Below are positions 51,279 through 60,860 of a stretch of 64,000 nucleotides of DNA, in pieces (the first letter of the stretch is position 1; every line of letters starts with the position of its first letter). This stretch comes from Cyclobacteriaceae bacterium (lineage in GTDB: Bacteria > Bacteroidota > Bacteroidia > Cytophagales > Cyclobacteriaceae): assembly GCA_016786495.1 (NCBI GenBank), contig JAEUUJ010000083.1, forward strand, positions 95,301 through 159,300, read 5' to 3'. Below the pieces are notes generated by a model. The model was not told the origin of the DNA and did no database searches. It was given only the letters and a program-made list of their open reading frames with translations. Made by a program: the position numbers and the translations under genes.

Positions 51279-52351
51279 CTCGGGATATTTCCACCATAAT
51301 TATAGTGTTTATAACGCTCAATATCCACCTCTTTGTTTATCGAGCCTTTATTTTCGAGCCAAGCCGCCAAAACTCCGGAAAAATGCGGTGCCAAGCTCAC
51401 TCCCTTCGTACCCAACCCGTTAAAAACGATTGCCTGCGGGTATTCGGGATGAGGTCCGAGGATGGGCCTGCGGTCAGGCGTTGTTGGTCGTATCCCCCAA
51501 TTTTGGGTAATCACGCGGTAAGGGAACGTTATCAGTTCGTCAAGCTTCGCCAGAAGCTCTCCGCGCGCAGCATCGGTAACGGATGGCTGGAGATCATTCG
51601 GCTGATACGTAGCGCCAACCTTCCAGGTACCTGGAACAACAAAAACTCCCCTGTTAAAAATTGCGTTCACCGTAACATTCGTATCGATGGTAAGTGTCTC
51701 TCCTTTCAGTGGCCGGATCGGCAGCCATGAAAAAAGTTTGCCGTCAAGCGCTTTAACCCCTTCACAGAAAATAATTTTACCTGCGCGGTAATTTAAGTAG
51801 CTGACTTCACCATTTGCCAGTTCAAGTTTGTTGTAATCAAATGGGGCGTCAAGGAGAATTTCTTTGTCTGAAATATACTGCCGAACGGCCAGCGTAAATG
51901 CTGTTGTATCAAGCCACCCTGCTTGTTTGAGCGTTAAGCCTCCGAACGTGTTTTGAACCAAGCCCGGATAAACTTCCGAAGTGTGAACTTCATCAATATA
52001 CTTTTCCAGTCCGGAGTGAGCACTTTTTCCCATCCATTCATTTTGCTCTTCAATGGAAAGGAATGGCCGGTATAACGGCATCGGATAGAAGAACTTTTTG
52101 CCGGTCAGGCTTTCGGCTTCGCGATAAAAATCATGGAGGTAAGGAAAGAGCACATCAGCCTTCCAGGTTTTCGTCATGATACGGCCGGTGATGGGATTGA
52201 ATAATCCTGCAGCTACCTGCGTGGCCGAGTGTTCATCATAGTGATCAATCACAACGATGCGCTTGTGCTCCCGCATGAGCTGCAGGGCCAGACATGAGCC
52301 CGCGAGACCCTGCCCCACAATGATATAGTCAACTGCTGTTCGCGAATTCAC
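51275..52351 (-). CDS. FAD-dependent oxidoreductase (DAO family)
   Basis: 358 aa. The FAD-binding motif YIIVGQGLAGSCLALQLMREHKRIVVID (about 8-36) and the late GLGTKGVSLAPHFSGVLAAWL fit the DAO family of amino-acid or glycine/sarcosine-type oxidases. ATQVAAGLFNPITGR is typical of relatives of MnmC or ThiO. The substrate is not identifiable. Its stop overlaps the start of the 1083-aa gene by 4 nt, so the two are co-translated. Confidence 0.85.
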   Translation of the reverse strand: MNSRTAVDYIIVGQGLAGSCLALQLMREHKRIVVIDHYDEHSATQVAAGLFNPITGRIMTKTWKADVLFPYLHDFYREAESLTGKKFFYPMPLYRPFLSIEEQNEWMGKSAHSGLEKYIDEVHTSEVYPGLVQNTFGGLTLKQAGWLDTTAFTLAVRQYISDKEILLDAPFDYNKLELANGEVSYLNYRAGKIIFCEGVKALDGKLFSWLPIRPLKGETLTIDTNVTVNAIFNRGVFVVPGTWKVGATYQPNDLQPSVTDAARGELLAKLDELITFPYRVITQNWGIRPTTPDRRPILGPHPEYPQAIVFNGLGTKGVSLAPHFSGVLAAWLENKGSINKEVDIERYKHYNYGGNIPR

Positions 52352-52409
52352 GGATGCTTCACATTAAAAAACAAAAATCCGACTTATTTTTGAATTCTTA
52401 ATTTGCGGG

Positions 52410-53057
52410 ATGCTCCGGATAAAAAAGTTCACATTCAACCCCTTTGGCGAAAACACCTATGTTTTGTTCGATGATTCGAAAGAATGCGTGGTTATTGATC
52501 CGGGTTGTTACGAAAAAGCGGAGCAGCAGGAACTGACAGCATTCATTGATTCGAACCAACTCGTGGTTAAAAGGCTGCTCAATACGCATTGTCATATTGA
52601 TCACGTGCTGGGTAACGCGTTCGTCAAAAGAAAATTCAATGTCGGTCTGTTCATCAACGCCATCGAAGAGCCGCTGCTGCGGGCGGTAAAAAGCTATGCT
52701 TCCAATTATGGATTTTTTCAGTACGAAGATTCTGTTGCGGACGGCTTCTTAACAGAGAAAGATGTGGTTGCATTCGGGGAACAAAAACTTCAAATCCTGT
52801 TTGTGCCGGGGCACAGTCCGGGGCACATTGCCTTTTATGACGAAGCCTCAAAAATTCTCGTGGGGGGTGACGTGCTCTTTGAGAACAGCATCGGGCGTAC
52901 CGATCTGCCCGGAGGTAACTTCAACACCTTAATCAACAGCATCCACGAAAAATTTTTCACCTTACCCGATGATGTTACCGTATATTGCGGACACGGAGAA
53001 GAGACAAGCATTGGGTTTGAAAAGCGAACAAATCCTTTTTGCGCAATAACACAATGA
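52410..53057 (+). CDS. MBL-fold metallo-hydrolase, glyoxalase II-like
   Basis: 215 aa. The zinc-binding motif is THCHIDHVLG (H-x-H-x-D-H, about residue 68-73), followed by GHSPGHIAFYD, GGDVLFENSIGRTDLPGG and YCGHGEET. This is the layout of single-domain glyoxalase II-like or persulfide-dioxygenase-like MBL proteins. The short length (no C-terminal substrate domain) suggests a general hydrolase. Its stop overlaps the pssA start (ATGA). Confidence 0.85.
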   Translation: MLRIKKFTFNPFGENTYVLFDDSKECVVIDPGCYEKAEQQELTAFIDSNQLVVKRLLNTHCHIDHVLGNAFVKRKFNVGLFINAIEEPLLRAVKSYASNYGFFQYEDSVADGFLTEKDVVAFGEQKLQILFVPGHSPGHIAFYDEASKILVGGDVLFENSIGRTDLPGGNFNTLINSIHEKFFTLPDDVTVYCGHGEETSIGFEKRTNPFCAITQ

Positions 53058-53731
53058 TCACACGCCACATTCCAAACTTCCTCACCTGCTGCAACCTGCT
53101 CTGCGGATGCATCGGCATTGTGTTCGTAACATCCGGAAATCTGAATGCAGCCGCGTATTTTGTTTGGATAGCCTGCGTGTTTGATTTCCTTGACGGCTTT
53201 GCTGCGCGAATGCTCAACGTAAGTTCACCCATCGGCAAAGAGCTGGATTCGCTGGCTGACATGGTGAGTTTCGGTTTGCTTCCTGCCATGGTCATGTTCG
53301 TAATGCTGCAGGACGCAACACAATCGGAATACATTCCTTATCTGGCATTTTCAATCGCGGTGTTTTCAGCGCTCCGGCTGGCGATTTTCAACATCGATGA
53401 AACGCAAAGTGATTCCTTCCGTGGATTGCCGACACCTGCCAACGCCTTGTTCATCACATCACTGCCACTATTAACCGGCCCGGTCGCAATTGCCCTCTTC
53501 GAATCGTGGATTGTGACCACCATTGTTGTTCTGTCATCTTACTTGCTCGTGTCAGGTATTCCTTTGTTTGCACTTAAATTCAAGAGCTTTACCTGGAAAG
53601 ACAACAAGATCAGGTTTACGTTCCTCGCAGTTTCGGTAGTACTGCTGGCAACGCTTAAAATCACAGCCATTCCCCTGATCATACTATTATATATAGCCCT
53701 GTCGTTAGGAGTAAAGGCTGTTTCAAAATAG
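53054..53731 (+). CDS. pssA: CDP-diacylglycerol-serine O-phosphatidyltransferase
   Basis: About 225 aa from the ATG at 53054 (MITRHIPNFLTCCNLLCGC), which matches family starts and overlaps the upstream stop (ATGA); an earlier in-frame ATG at 53039 is less likely. The CDP-alcohol phosphotransferase motif is intact: FLDGFAARMLNVSSPIGKELDSLADMV (D-G-x2-A-R-x8-G-x3-D-x3-D). About seven membrane segments. It makes phosphatidylserine, the precursor of phosphatidylethanolamine. No Psd gene is adjacent. Confidence 0.92.
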   Translation: MITRHIPNFLTCCNLLCGCIGIVFVTSGNLNAAAYFVWIACVFDFLDGFAARMLNVSSPIGKELDSLADMVSFGLLPAMVMFVMLQDATQSEYIPYLAFSIAVFSALRLAIFNIDETQSDSFRGLPTPANALFITSLPLLTGPVAIALFESWIVTTIVVLSSYLLVSGIPLFALKFKSFTWKDNKIRFTFLAVSVVLLATLKITAIPLIILLYIALSLGVKAVSK

Positions 53732-53734
53732 GCG

Positions 53735-53742
53735 TATTTTTG
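53735..53742 (+). promoter_or_regulatory. Candidate -7 box (TATTTTTG) for porU
   Basis: Exact TAnnTTTG match just after the pssA stop. A transcript would start near 53747, about 17 nt before the TTG start at 53764, which supports that non-ATG start. Confidence 0.5.
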
Positions 53743-53763
53743 CCTTTCTAATCTGGCGGGTAG

Positions 53764-56700
53764 TTGAAAAACGTTCCGGAAAAACACTTTATTATTTGCT
53801 GCGTCCTTGTTTTACTGGGAACAGGAATTTCTATGCCTGCACAGGCGCAGTCAGTACTTGCCACCGGTAAGTGGTACAAAGTTGCGGTTCAGAAAAACGG
53901 GGTCTATAAAATCCCGTACAAGACTTTTAAAAAGATGGGGTTCGATGTCTCTAAAACAGACCCCCGCAAAATCAAAATTTACGGTAACGAGGGCGGCATG
54001 CTCCCGCAACCGAATCAAACGCCCAGGCCGGAAGATCTTATTGAAAACGCCATCCTGGTAACAGGAGAGTCCGATGGAAAATTTAATTCCAGCGACTACA
54101 TTCTTTTTTATGCGCAAGGCGCGGACAAGCATCGCTTTGATGATGCGAAAGAAATATTTGCATACGAAAAAAATCTGTATGCCGATAAGAACTATTATTT
54201 CATCACCGTTGGCGAAACCAATGGCAAACGGATCACAACGGCACCAGTTGTTCCCGGAAACTTGCCGGTTGTTACTACGTACGAAAACTTCTTTTACCAC
54301 GAGTCAGACGAACATTCCGAGTTAAAGTCCGGGCGCGAATGGTTCGGAGAAAGATTTGATCTCACGCCTGAGCTGACACTGGATGCCAGCATGAAAGATG
54401 TGGTGCCGGGCACGTCACTTAAACTTGTGTCGGGGGTCATGGCCAAGGCCTTCGTTACGTCTTCGTTTGCAGTTTCAATCAATGGCACACAAGTAATCAC
54501 CCAGAATCTTTCCGCTGTTCCGAACGACCGCTACGCGGTGAAGGGCGCTGTCCGCATCGACACCATTTCGGTAAATGCCGATGCCGTGTCAGCCCCCGGC
54601 AACGACACGCAGAAAATAAAGTACACGTACACCAAGGCACCTTCCGGACAATCGGTGGGCTTTCTCAATTTTGTTTTGCTGCAGGCCACGCAACAGCTCA
54701 ACCTTGATGGCACACAAACCACCTTCCGTTCGCTGGCAAGCCTTGAAAATCCAGCCTCGCGTTTCGACATCGGAAATTCCTCTTCTTCGGCTTTGGTTTG
54801 GGATATCAGTAATCGTTACGAACCCGTTCTAATTCCATCCACCTTCAACGGATCAACCACCTCTTTTAACGCGATCACCAGTGTGTTAAAAGAATTTGTT
54901 GCTTTTAAACCCGATGTCTCCACACCGGAACTTGTGGGCAGGATTGAGAATCAGGATTTACATGGACTGAACACGCCACGGTTATTGATTATCACACATC
55001 CTGATTTTATCTCAGAAGCCGAACGCCTCGCGGAATACCGCAACACACACAACACTGTTACCGCAGTGGTAACCACCGAGCAAATCTATCATGAATTTTC
55101 CAGCGGCCGCCAGGATGTTACGGCTCTTCGCGACTTTATCAAATTTCTTTACGATAAAAGTCCATCAACCTTAAAGAGCGTTTTACTGGTAGGCAAAGGC
55201 TCTTATGATTACAAAAATCGTGTGGTCGATAACATTAACCTGGTGCCGGTGTATGAATCACGAAATTCACTTCACCCGGTAGATTCGTACTCATCTGACG
55301 ACTATTTCGGGTTTCTGGAAAACAATGAAGGGTTATGGAGTGAAAGTCCGGCCATCAATCACTCGATGGATATTGCCGTAGGCCGGATCCCGGTAAAAAG
55401 TGCCAAAGAGGCTAAACTTGTGGTGGACAAAATCATCCGGTACGAATCTGCCGCTGAGGTACAGGGTTACTGGCAGAAAGAAATCGCGTTTATTGCCGAT
55501 GATGGTGATGGCAACCTTCATCAGGACGATGCCGATGACCTGGCCGAATCGATTGATGAGGACCATTCCGAATTTGATGTGTCCAAAGTTTATCTTGATC
55601 AATTCCCACAGATATCAAAACCTGGCGGTGAAGTTTCTCCGGAAACTAACGAAGCCATCCGGCAACGAATTAACAAAGGTGCGTTGATTGTCAACTACAC
55701 CGGCCATGGCGGTGAACGACTGCTGGCGCAAGAACGAATTTTTGATGACATCATGATCAGCAAACTCGAAAACGATCGGCTGCCGGTACTGGTAACCGCT
55801 ACGTGCGAATTCGGAAAGGCTGATGACCCGGTGGTAATCTCCGGAGGTGAGCTTTGTCTTCTGCGCGAGAACGGAGGCGCCATTGCGTTGGTAACAACCG
55901 GACGACCGGTAGAGGCAGGAACAAATTTTATTCTCAACAATGCATTTTATAACGCGTTTTTCGAACGCGAAAACAATAAGCCGCTCACGCTTGGCGAAAT
56001 TTTCCGACGAACAAAGAACACGAGCCTGAGCGGTGTTTCAAACCGGAACTTTTCGTTGATGGGCGACCCGGAATTACAACTTGCTTTGCCTTCACGCGAC
56101 ATCGTGGTAACCCAGGTTGAAACAGAATCAGGATCGTCAACATTGAAATCGCTCTCTTCTGTAGTTGTGAGAGGCGAAGTGGTTACAGAAGACGGTCTGG
56201 ACGAAGATTTTAATGGCTTGCTGGAAGCTGTTTTGTTTGATAAGCAAGTTTCGTTTCAAACGTTAGGAAATGAAAATGCGCCTTACACTTATCAACAATG
56301 GTACAACCGGTTATTCCGCGGTCAGGCAAAAGTCGAAAACGGCTTGTTTGAATTCCGGTTTGTTGTACCAAAAAACATAGCCTTTCAAATCGCGGAAGGA
56401 AAAATCAGTCTTTATGCCCATGATTCAGTGCGGCAGATCACTGCATCCGGTTATTCAAAAGACTTTACCATCGGTTCGAGTGAATCGAATCCTGCTGCTG
56501 ATACTACGCCTCCACAAATTTCATTGTTTGTAGGCGACACTACCTTTATCGCTGGCGGTGTTGCCAATCCAAACACGCAACTGGTTGCACGTTTGTACGA
56601 TCAGCATGGCATCAATATATCCGGCTACGGAATTGGCAATAGTTTAACAGCCGTGCTCGATGGAGAGTCGTTTGTGGTGAACGATTACTATATCGCGGAT

Positions 56701-57156
56701 CCCAACAAGCATACGCGCGGCACAGTTACTTTTCCATTGGAGAATTTAACGCCCGGAAAACATACACTCACATTGAAGGCGTGGGATACGTATAATAATC
56801 CCGCTCAGGCTACGATTGAATTCACGGTTACCGAAAGTGAAAGGTTAGTAATCCATTCGTTTGGCAACTACCCTAACCCGTTCCAAACATCAACCCGGGT
56901 TACGTTTACACACAACCGTTCAGGCGATGACCTTGCCGGAACGCTTACCCTTTACGATCTCACCGGTTCCGTGCTGCAAACCTATGAGTTTAACGTTCCC
57001 GCGAGCAGCTATCAGGTAGAACTACCCGAACTCATTACCGGAGTTAATTTGCCAAAAAATCAGGGCGGGGGTCTACACTTTGCGCGACTTTCACTTCGTT
57101 CTCTAACGAATGGCTCTAAAAACGAGCAGGTTACAAAACTTATTCTTTCGAATTAA
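53764..57156 (+). CDS. porU: Type IX secretion system sortase PorU
   Basis: 1130 aa from the TTG at 53764 (reads MKNVPEKHFIICCVLVLLGTG); no better ATG lies nearby and a -7 box precedes it. It has a signal peptide (ending MPAQAQ) and a C25 (gingipain-type) peptidase domain in about 405-780, with His in NYTGHGGERLLAQE and Cys in VTATCEFGKADDP. The C-terminal NYPNPF-type sorting-domain stretch (about 1040 onward) fits. PorU removes the C-terminal signal of T9SS cargo and attaches cargo to the surface. It is followed 28 nt later by porV, its known partner in the attachment complex. Confidence 0.93.
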   Translation: MKNVPEKHFIICCVLVLLGTGISMPAQAQSVLATGKWYKVAVQKNGVYKIPYKTFKKMGFDVSKTDPRKIKIYGNEGGMLPQPNQTPRPEDLIENAILVTGESDGKFNSSDYILFYAQGADKHRFDDAKEIFAYEKNLYADKNYYFITVGETNGKRITTAPVVPGNLPVVTTYENFFYHESDEHSELKSGREWFGERFDLTPELTLDASMKDVVPGTSLKLVSGVMAKAFVTSSFAVSINGTQVITQNLSAVPNDRYAVKGAVRIDTISVNADAVSAPGNDTQKIKYTYTKAPSGQSVGFLNFVLLQATQQLNLDGTQTTFRSLASLENPASRFDIGNSSSSALVWDISNRYEPVLIPSTFNGSTTSFNAITSVLKEFVAFKPDVSTPELVGRIENQDLHGLNTPRLLIITHPDFISEAERLAEYRNTHNTVTAVVTTEQIYHEFSSGRQDVTALRDFIKFLYDKSPSTLKSVLLVGKGSYDYKNRVVDNINLVPVYESRNSLHPVDSYSSDDYFGFLENNEGLWSESPAINHSMDIAVGRIPVKSAKEAKLVVDKIIRYESAAEVQGYWQKEIAFIADDGDGNLHQDDADDLAESIDEDHSEFDVSKVYLDQFPQISKPGGEVSPETNEAIRQRINKGALIVNYTGHGGERLLAQERIFDDIMISKLENDRLPVLVTATCEFGKADDPVVISGGELCLLRENGGAIALVTTGRPVEAGTNFILNNAFYNAFFERENNKPLTLGEIFRRTKNTSLSGVSNRNFSLMGDPELQLALPSRDIVVTQVETESGSSTLKSLSSVVVRGEVVTEDGLDEDFNGLLEAVLFDKQVSFQTLGNENAPYTYQQWYNRLFRGQAKVENGLFEFRFVVPKNIAFQIAEGKISLYAHDSVRQITASGYSKDFTIGSSESNPAADTTPPQISLFVGDTTFIAGGVANPNTQLVARLYDQHGINISGYGIGNSLTAVLDGESFVVNDYYIADPNKHTRGTVTFPLENLTPGKHTLTLKAWDTYNNPAQATIEFTVTESERLVIHSFGNYPNPFQTSTRVTFTHNRSGDDLAGTLTLYDLTGSVLQTYEFNVPASSYQVELPELITGVNLPKNQGGGLHFARLSLRSLTNGSKNEQVTKLILSN

Positions 57157-57183
57157 CTATCTTTAAACCCTGAAAAAATCCAG

Positions 57184-58344
57184 ATGAAGTTCGTTTTAAT
57201 CGTAGTTGGCGTCCTTTTTTGTGCAAATTTAGCCGTAGGACAAACGATCCTTGGAGCAGACGACAAATTCCGGCCGATCACTACGGCAGTGCCATTTTTG
57301 CTTATTACGCCTGATGCACGTCATGCAGCCCTGGGCGATGCCGGTGTAGCCAGTTCGCCAGATGCAAACGCTACGTATTGGAATCCCGCAAAACTTACCT
57401 TCATCGAAAGTCCTTACGGAGGTTCATTTGCCTATACACCGTGGCTGGGAAAAATCACAAACGACATGTCGATTTTTTACCTGAACGGATTCTATAAAAT
57501 CACCCGCGAGCAAACGGTAGCCCTGAGTATGAAGTATTTCGACATGGGCGACTTCTTCGCGCGCAGCAACAGCAATGTTGACGAAGGTACATTTCATCCA
57601 CGCGATTTCAGTTTCGACCTCACATACTCACGCCTCCTTACCGAAAACCTGAGCGTTGGATTATCGGGACGATTTATTCATTCCAATCTTCTCGGTCAGT
57701 ATAACGGCAGTTCAATCATTGATGCAAAACCCGGTAACAGTGTAGCAGCCGATATCGGTGTTTTCTATTTCACAGAGTTAAAAGGTGCGAAAACGAATAC
57801 GCTTTCGTTAGGTGCTGTGATCTCAAACATCGGTCCGAAGCTCTCTAATTCAAACGACAATAACCGCAGTCCTCTGCCAACAAACCTGCGTATCGGTGGT
57901 GCTTATAAAATTGATCTGGACCAATATAATTCATTCACGTTCCTGCTCGACTTCAATAAACTCATGGTGCCGTCACCACAAATGCAGGGCGATACGCTGA
58001 TGGTGATCCCGAATAAATCACTGATCAGCGGGATGTTCTCATCTTTTACGGATGCACCTGATGGTTTTTCGGAAGAAATGAAAGAGATCATTGTTAACGC
58101 CGGCGTGGAGTACTGGTACAACGACACGTTTGCCGGTCGCATCGGCTATTTCTCAGAAGCAAAACTTAAAGGAAACCGTAAGTACATGACCATCGGTTTG
58201 GGTTTTAAGAAAAACAAATTTGCCTTCGATCTCGCTTACCTGGTTCCAACCAACAAGCGCGAACATCCTTTGGCAGAAACAATCCGATTCGGAGTTCTTT
58301 TCCAGATGCCTGCAAAAGCACGGGAAGAAACCGTTACCGACTAA
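57184..58344 (+). CDS. porV: Type IX secretion system outer-membrane protein PorV
   Basis: 386 aa with a signal peptide (ending LAVGQ). TTAVPFLLITPDARHAALGDAGVASSPDANATYWNPAKL is the hallmark N-terminal stretch of PorV (LptO). The rest is a FadL-like beta-barrel. PorV shuttles cargo from the SprA translocon to the PorU sortase. It directly follows porU, the usual order. A second -7-like box (TATCTTTA, near 57158) may give it its own promoter. Confidence 0.95.
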   Translation: MKFVLIVVGVLFCANLAVGQTILGADDKFRPITTAVPFLLITPDARHAALGDAGVASSPDANATYWNPAKLTFIESPYGGSFAYTPWLGKITNDMSIFYLNGFYKITREQTVALSMKYFDMGDFFARSNSNVDEGTFHPRDFSFDLTYSRLLTENLSVGLSGRFIHSNLLGQYNGSSIIDAKPGNSVAADIGVFYFTELKGAKTNTLSLGAVISNIGPKLSNSNDNNRSPLPTNLRIGGAYKIDLDQYNSFTFLLDFNKLMVPSPQMQGDTLMVIPNKSLISGMFSSFTDAPDGFSEEMKEIIVNAGVEYWYNDTFAGRIGYFSEAKLKGNRKYMTIGLGFKKNKFAFDLAYLVPTNKREHPLAETIRFGVLFQMPAKAREETVTD

Positions 58345-58345
58345 C

Positions 58346-59605
58346 ATGCTCGACAGAACCGTTCAACCGGCTTTCCAACAAAGCACTTCATTTGAATTAA
58401 TCCAGCCGGAGACAGTTGTACTGAAAAACGGCATTCCTGTGATCGTAGTCCGCGGAGGCGATCAGGCGGTAGCAAAAATTGAATTCGTATTTGATGCCGG
58501 AAAGTGGGACGAATCTCAGGTTGGAGTCTCTTACTTCACTGCACATTTGCTTCAGAAGGGGACAGCTTCAAAAAGCAGTTATGAAATTTCCAACGAGGCG
58601 GAGAAACGGGGAATCCACTTTGAAGTTAGTCCGGGCCATGATTTCACCAGCCTGGCGCTGTTCGGCCTCACCAGGAATATCGCAGAGATCTTTGAGCTTA
58701 CCCGAGAGATTATAACTGCTCCGGTTTTTCCGCAATACGAACTTGATCAGATGCGGGCTATCTATGCACAAAGCCTGAAAATCAATCTGGAAAAGACCAG
58801 CTACCTCGCGTCACTTGAACTTCGTAAAAAACTTTTCGGGCCGGCCCATCCTTACGGCCGCGATGCAAGCCTGGAGGAAGTGGCCGCCATCAACCGGGAG
58901 TGGTTAGTAAATTTTCACGCAATGCGATTCAGAAATTTCCGGGTCATTTGCGCTGGAAAAATAACAGACGAATTACTGCGTTCCCTGATCTCATACGTTG
59001 AATCAATAGCGATTCATCCCTCTGCTTCAACAACTATTAACGATACAAACACGCCTGTCTCTTCCGGTTTTATTGAAAAGGCATCCAGTGTTCAGTCATC
59101 GCTGCGCCTGGGGCGCAAGGCGGTAGACCGGCTCCACCCGGATTATCCGGCACTGCTTTTACTCAACCACATTTTTGGCGGATACTTTGGCTCACGCCTG
59201 ATGAAAAACATTCGGGAAGAGAAGGGGTTGACCTACGGAATCAGCTCATCGATTGCTGCACTAAAGCGGGCAAGTTACATCACGGTTGGCACCGATGTTA
59301 ATAAAGAGAATCGCGAAGTGGCTATGCAGGAAATCAAACACGAGATGACAGCGCTGTGCCATACTCCGATAACCAAAAGTGAACTTCAGATTGCGCGAAA
59401 TCACTTTATCGGTAGCCTGCAATCCGAGATTACAACACCTTTCGCGCACGCGGATAAAATCAAGAATCTTACCTTATTCAGCCTTCCGGCAGATTATTAC
59501 CAGCAATTGATTTACAAGATTGACGCGCTAACAGCCGTGGATCTACAACAGGCCGCAACCACGTACCTGAATCCCGAGACATTCACAACGGTTACCGTGG
59601 GATAA
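58346..59605 (+). CDS. M16-family protein lacking the zinc motif (non-catalytic subunit type)
   Basis: About 419 aa from the ATG at 58346 (2 nt after porV stop); the frame overlaps porV upstream but that part is unlike the family. It has the M16 two-domain plan, and the second-domain signature FGGYFGSRLMKNIREEKGLTYGISSS is intact. At the zinc position (family H-x-x-E-H) it reads SYFTAHLLQKGT, so the catalytic motif is absent. M16 peptidases often work as a catalytic/non-catalytic pair; this would be the non-catalytic half, but no partner lies nearby. Confidence 0.85.
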   Translation: MLDRTVQPAFQQSTSFELIQPETVVLKNGIPVIVVRGGDQAVAKIEFVFDAGKWDESQVGVSYFTAHLLQKGTASKSSYEISNEAEKRGIHFEVSPGHDFTSLALFGLTRNIAEIFELTREIITAPVFPQYELDQMRAIYAQSLKINLEKTSYLASLELRKKLFGPAHPYGRDASLEEVAAINREWLVNFHAMRFRNFRVICAGKITDELLRSLISYVESIAIHPSASTTINDTNTPVSSGFIEKASSVQSSLRLGRKAVDRLHPDYPALLLLNHIFGGYFGSRLMKNIREEKGLTYGISSSIAALKRASYITVGTDVNKENREVAMQEIKHEMTALCHTPITKSELQIARNHFIGSLQSEITTPFAHADKIKNLTLFSLPADYYQQLIYKIDALTAVDLQQAATTYLNPETFTTVTVG

Positions 59606-59606
59606 T

Positions 59607-60749
59607 CTACTGCCGGAGCAGTTCCCGGGAAATAACCATCTTCTGGATTTCCGTGGTGCCTTCGTAAATCTGCGTGATTTTCGCATCGCGCATTAAGCGC
59701 TCTACGTGATATTCTTTCACATATCCGTAGCCACCGTGAATTTGAACGGCTTCCGTGGTAACTTCCTGAGCAATCTGTGACGCAAAAAGTTTTGCCTGTG
59801 CAGCAGCCTTCACAAAATCTTTATTTTCATCTTTCAGGTAAGCAGCATTCCAGACCAGCAAACGTGCCGCATCAATCTTCGTGGCCATTTCAGCCAGTTT
59901 AAACTGAATAGCCTGGTGTTGTGAAAGTTCTTTGTTAAAAGCCTTTCGTTCTTTTGAGTATTTCAACGCCAGTTCATACGCGCCAGCGGCAATACCGAGT
60001 GCCTGAGAAGCAATTCCAATCCGGCCTCCGTTCAACGTTGTCATGGCAAACGTAAAACCGAAACCCTCTTCACCAATGCGGTTTGCTTTCGGAACTTTTA
60101 CATCCGTAAACATCAACGAGTGGGTGTCTGAACCGCGGATACCCATCTTGTCTTCCTTCTTCCCGACAACAAAGCCCGGCATCCCCTTCTCTACAATCAA
60201 CGCGTTGATACCCTTGTGACGTTTTTCCGCATCGGTTTGTGCAATCACGATGTATACACTCGCACTGTTACCGTTGGTGATCCAGTTCTTTGTTCCGTTC
60301 AGTAAATAGTAGTCGCCCTTATCTTCAGCCGTAGTTCGCTGGCTGGTTGCATCCGAACCTGCTTCAGGCTCCGACAAGCAAAACGCGCCAATGACTTCTC
60401 CCGAAGCGAGTTTCTTCAGATACTTTTCCTTCTGCTCTTCCGTTCCGAATTTTTCGAGACCCCAGCAAACCAGCGAATTGTTTACCGACATGCACACCGA
60501 GGCAGAGGCATCGATTTTGGAAATCTCTTCCATGGCGAGCACGTAAGAAATCGAGTCCATTCCTCCACCGTTGTATTTCGGGCTAACCATCATTCCCATA
60601 AAGCCCAGTTCACCCATTTTCTTGATCTGCTCTGCAGGAAATTTTTGATGGTTATCGCGTTCGATAACACCCGGAAGCAATTCGGTTTGAGCAAAATCGC
60701 GCGCGGCTTGTTGCACGGCCAACTGTTCTTCGGTGAGCTGAAAGTTCAT
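59607..60749 (-). CDS. Acyl-CoA dehydrogenase
   Basis: 380 aa, normal length. It has the N-terminal helical domain (FQLTEEQLAVQQAARDFAQTE), the FAD/substrate region CLSEPEAGSDATSQ and GTKNWITNG, and the C-terminal QIYEGTTEIQKMVISRELL with the catalytic Glu (about residue 365). The pattern fits short/medium-chain (butyryl-type) acyl-CoA dehydrogenases. It catalyses the first oxidation of beta-oxidation or branched-chain breakdown. It stands alone here. Confidence 0.92.
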   Translation of the reverse strand: MNFQLTEEQLAVQQAARDFAQTELLPGVIERDNHQKFPAEQIKKMGELGFMGMMVSPKYNGGGMDSISYVLAMEEISKIDASASVCMSVNNSLVCWGLEKFGTEEQKEKYLKKLASGEVIGAFCLSEPEAGSDATSQRTTAEDKGDYYLLNGTKNWITNGNSASVYIVIAQTDAEKRHKGINALIVEKGMPGFVVGKKEDKMGIRGSDTHSLMFTDVKVPKANRIGEEGFGFTFAMTTLNGGRIGIASQALGIAAGAYELALKYSKERKAFNKELSQHQAIQFKLAEMATKIDAARLLVWNAAYLKDENKDFVKAAAQAKLFASQIAQEVTTEAVQIHGGYGYVKEYHVERLMRDAKITQIYEGTTEIQKMVISRELLRQ

Positions 60750-60815
60750 GGGGTAACGTTTAGGAACGATTAATTCTGAGGCGAAAATTAAAAAATTTAA
60801 ACGGAGCGTAAATAG

Positions 60816-60837
60816 AAAAGCCCGGGTTTATCCGGGC
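60816..60837 (-). terminator. Terminator of the YugP-like gene
   Basis: On the minus strand GCCCGG-ATAAAC-CCGGGC is followed by TTTT (60819-60816). It lies 24 nt past the stop at 60861. Confidence 0.7.
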
Positions 60838-60860
60838 CTTGGGTTCTAAATTCCTGTTGC

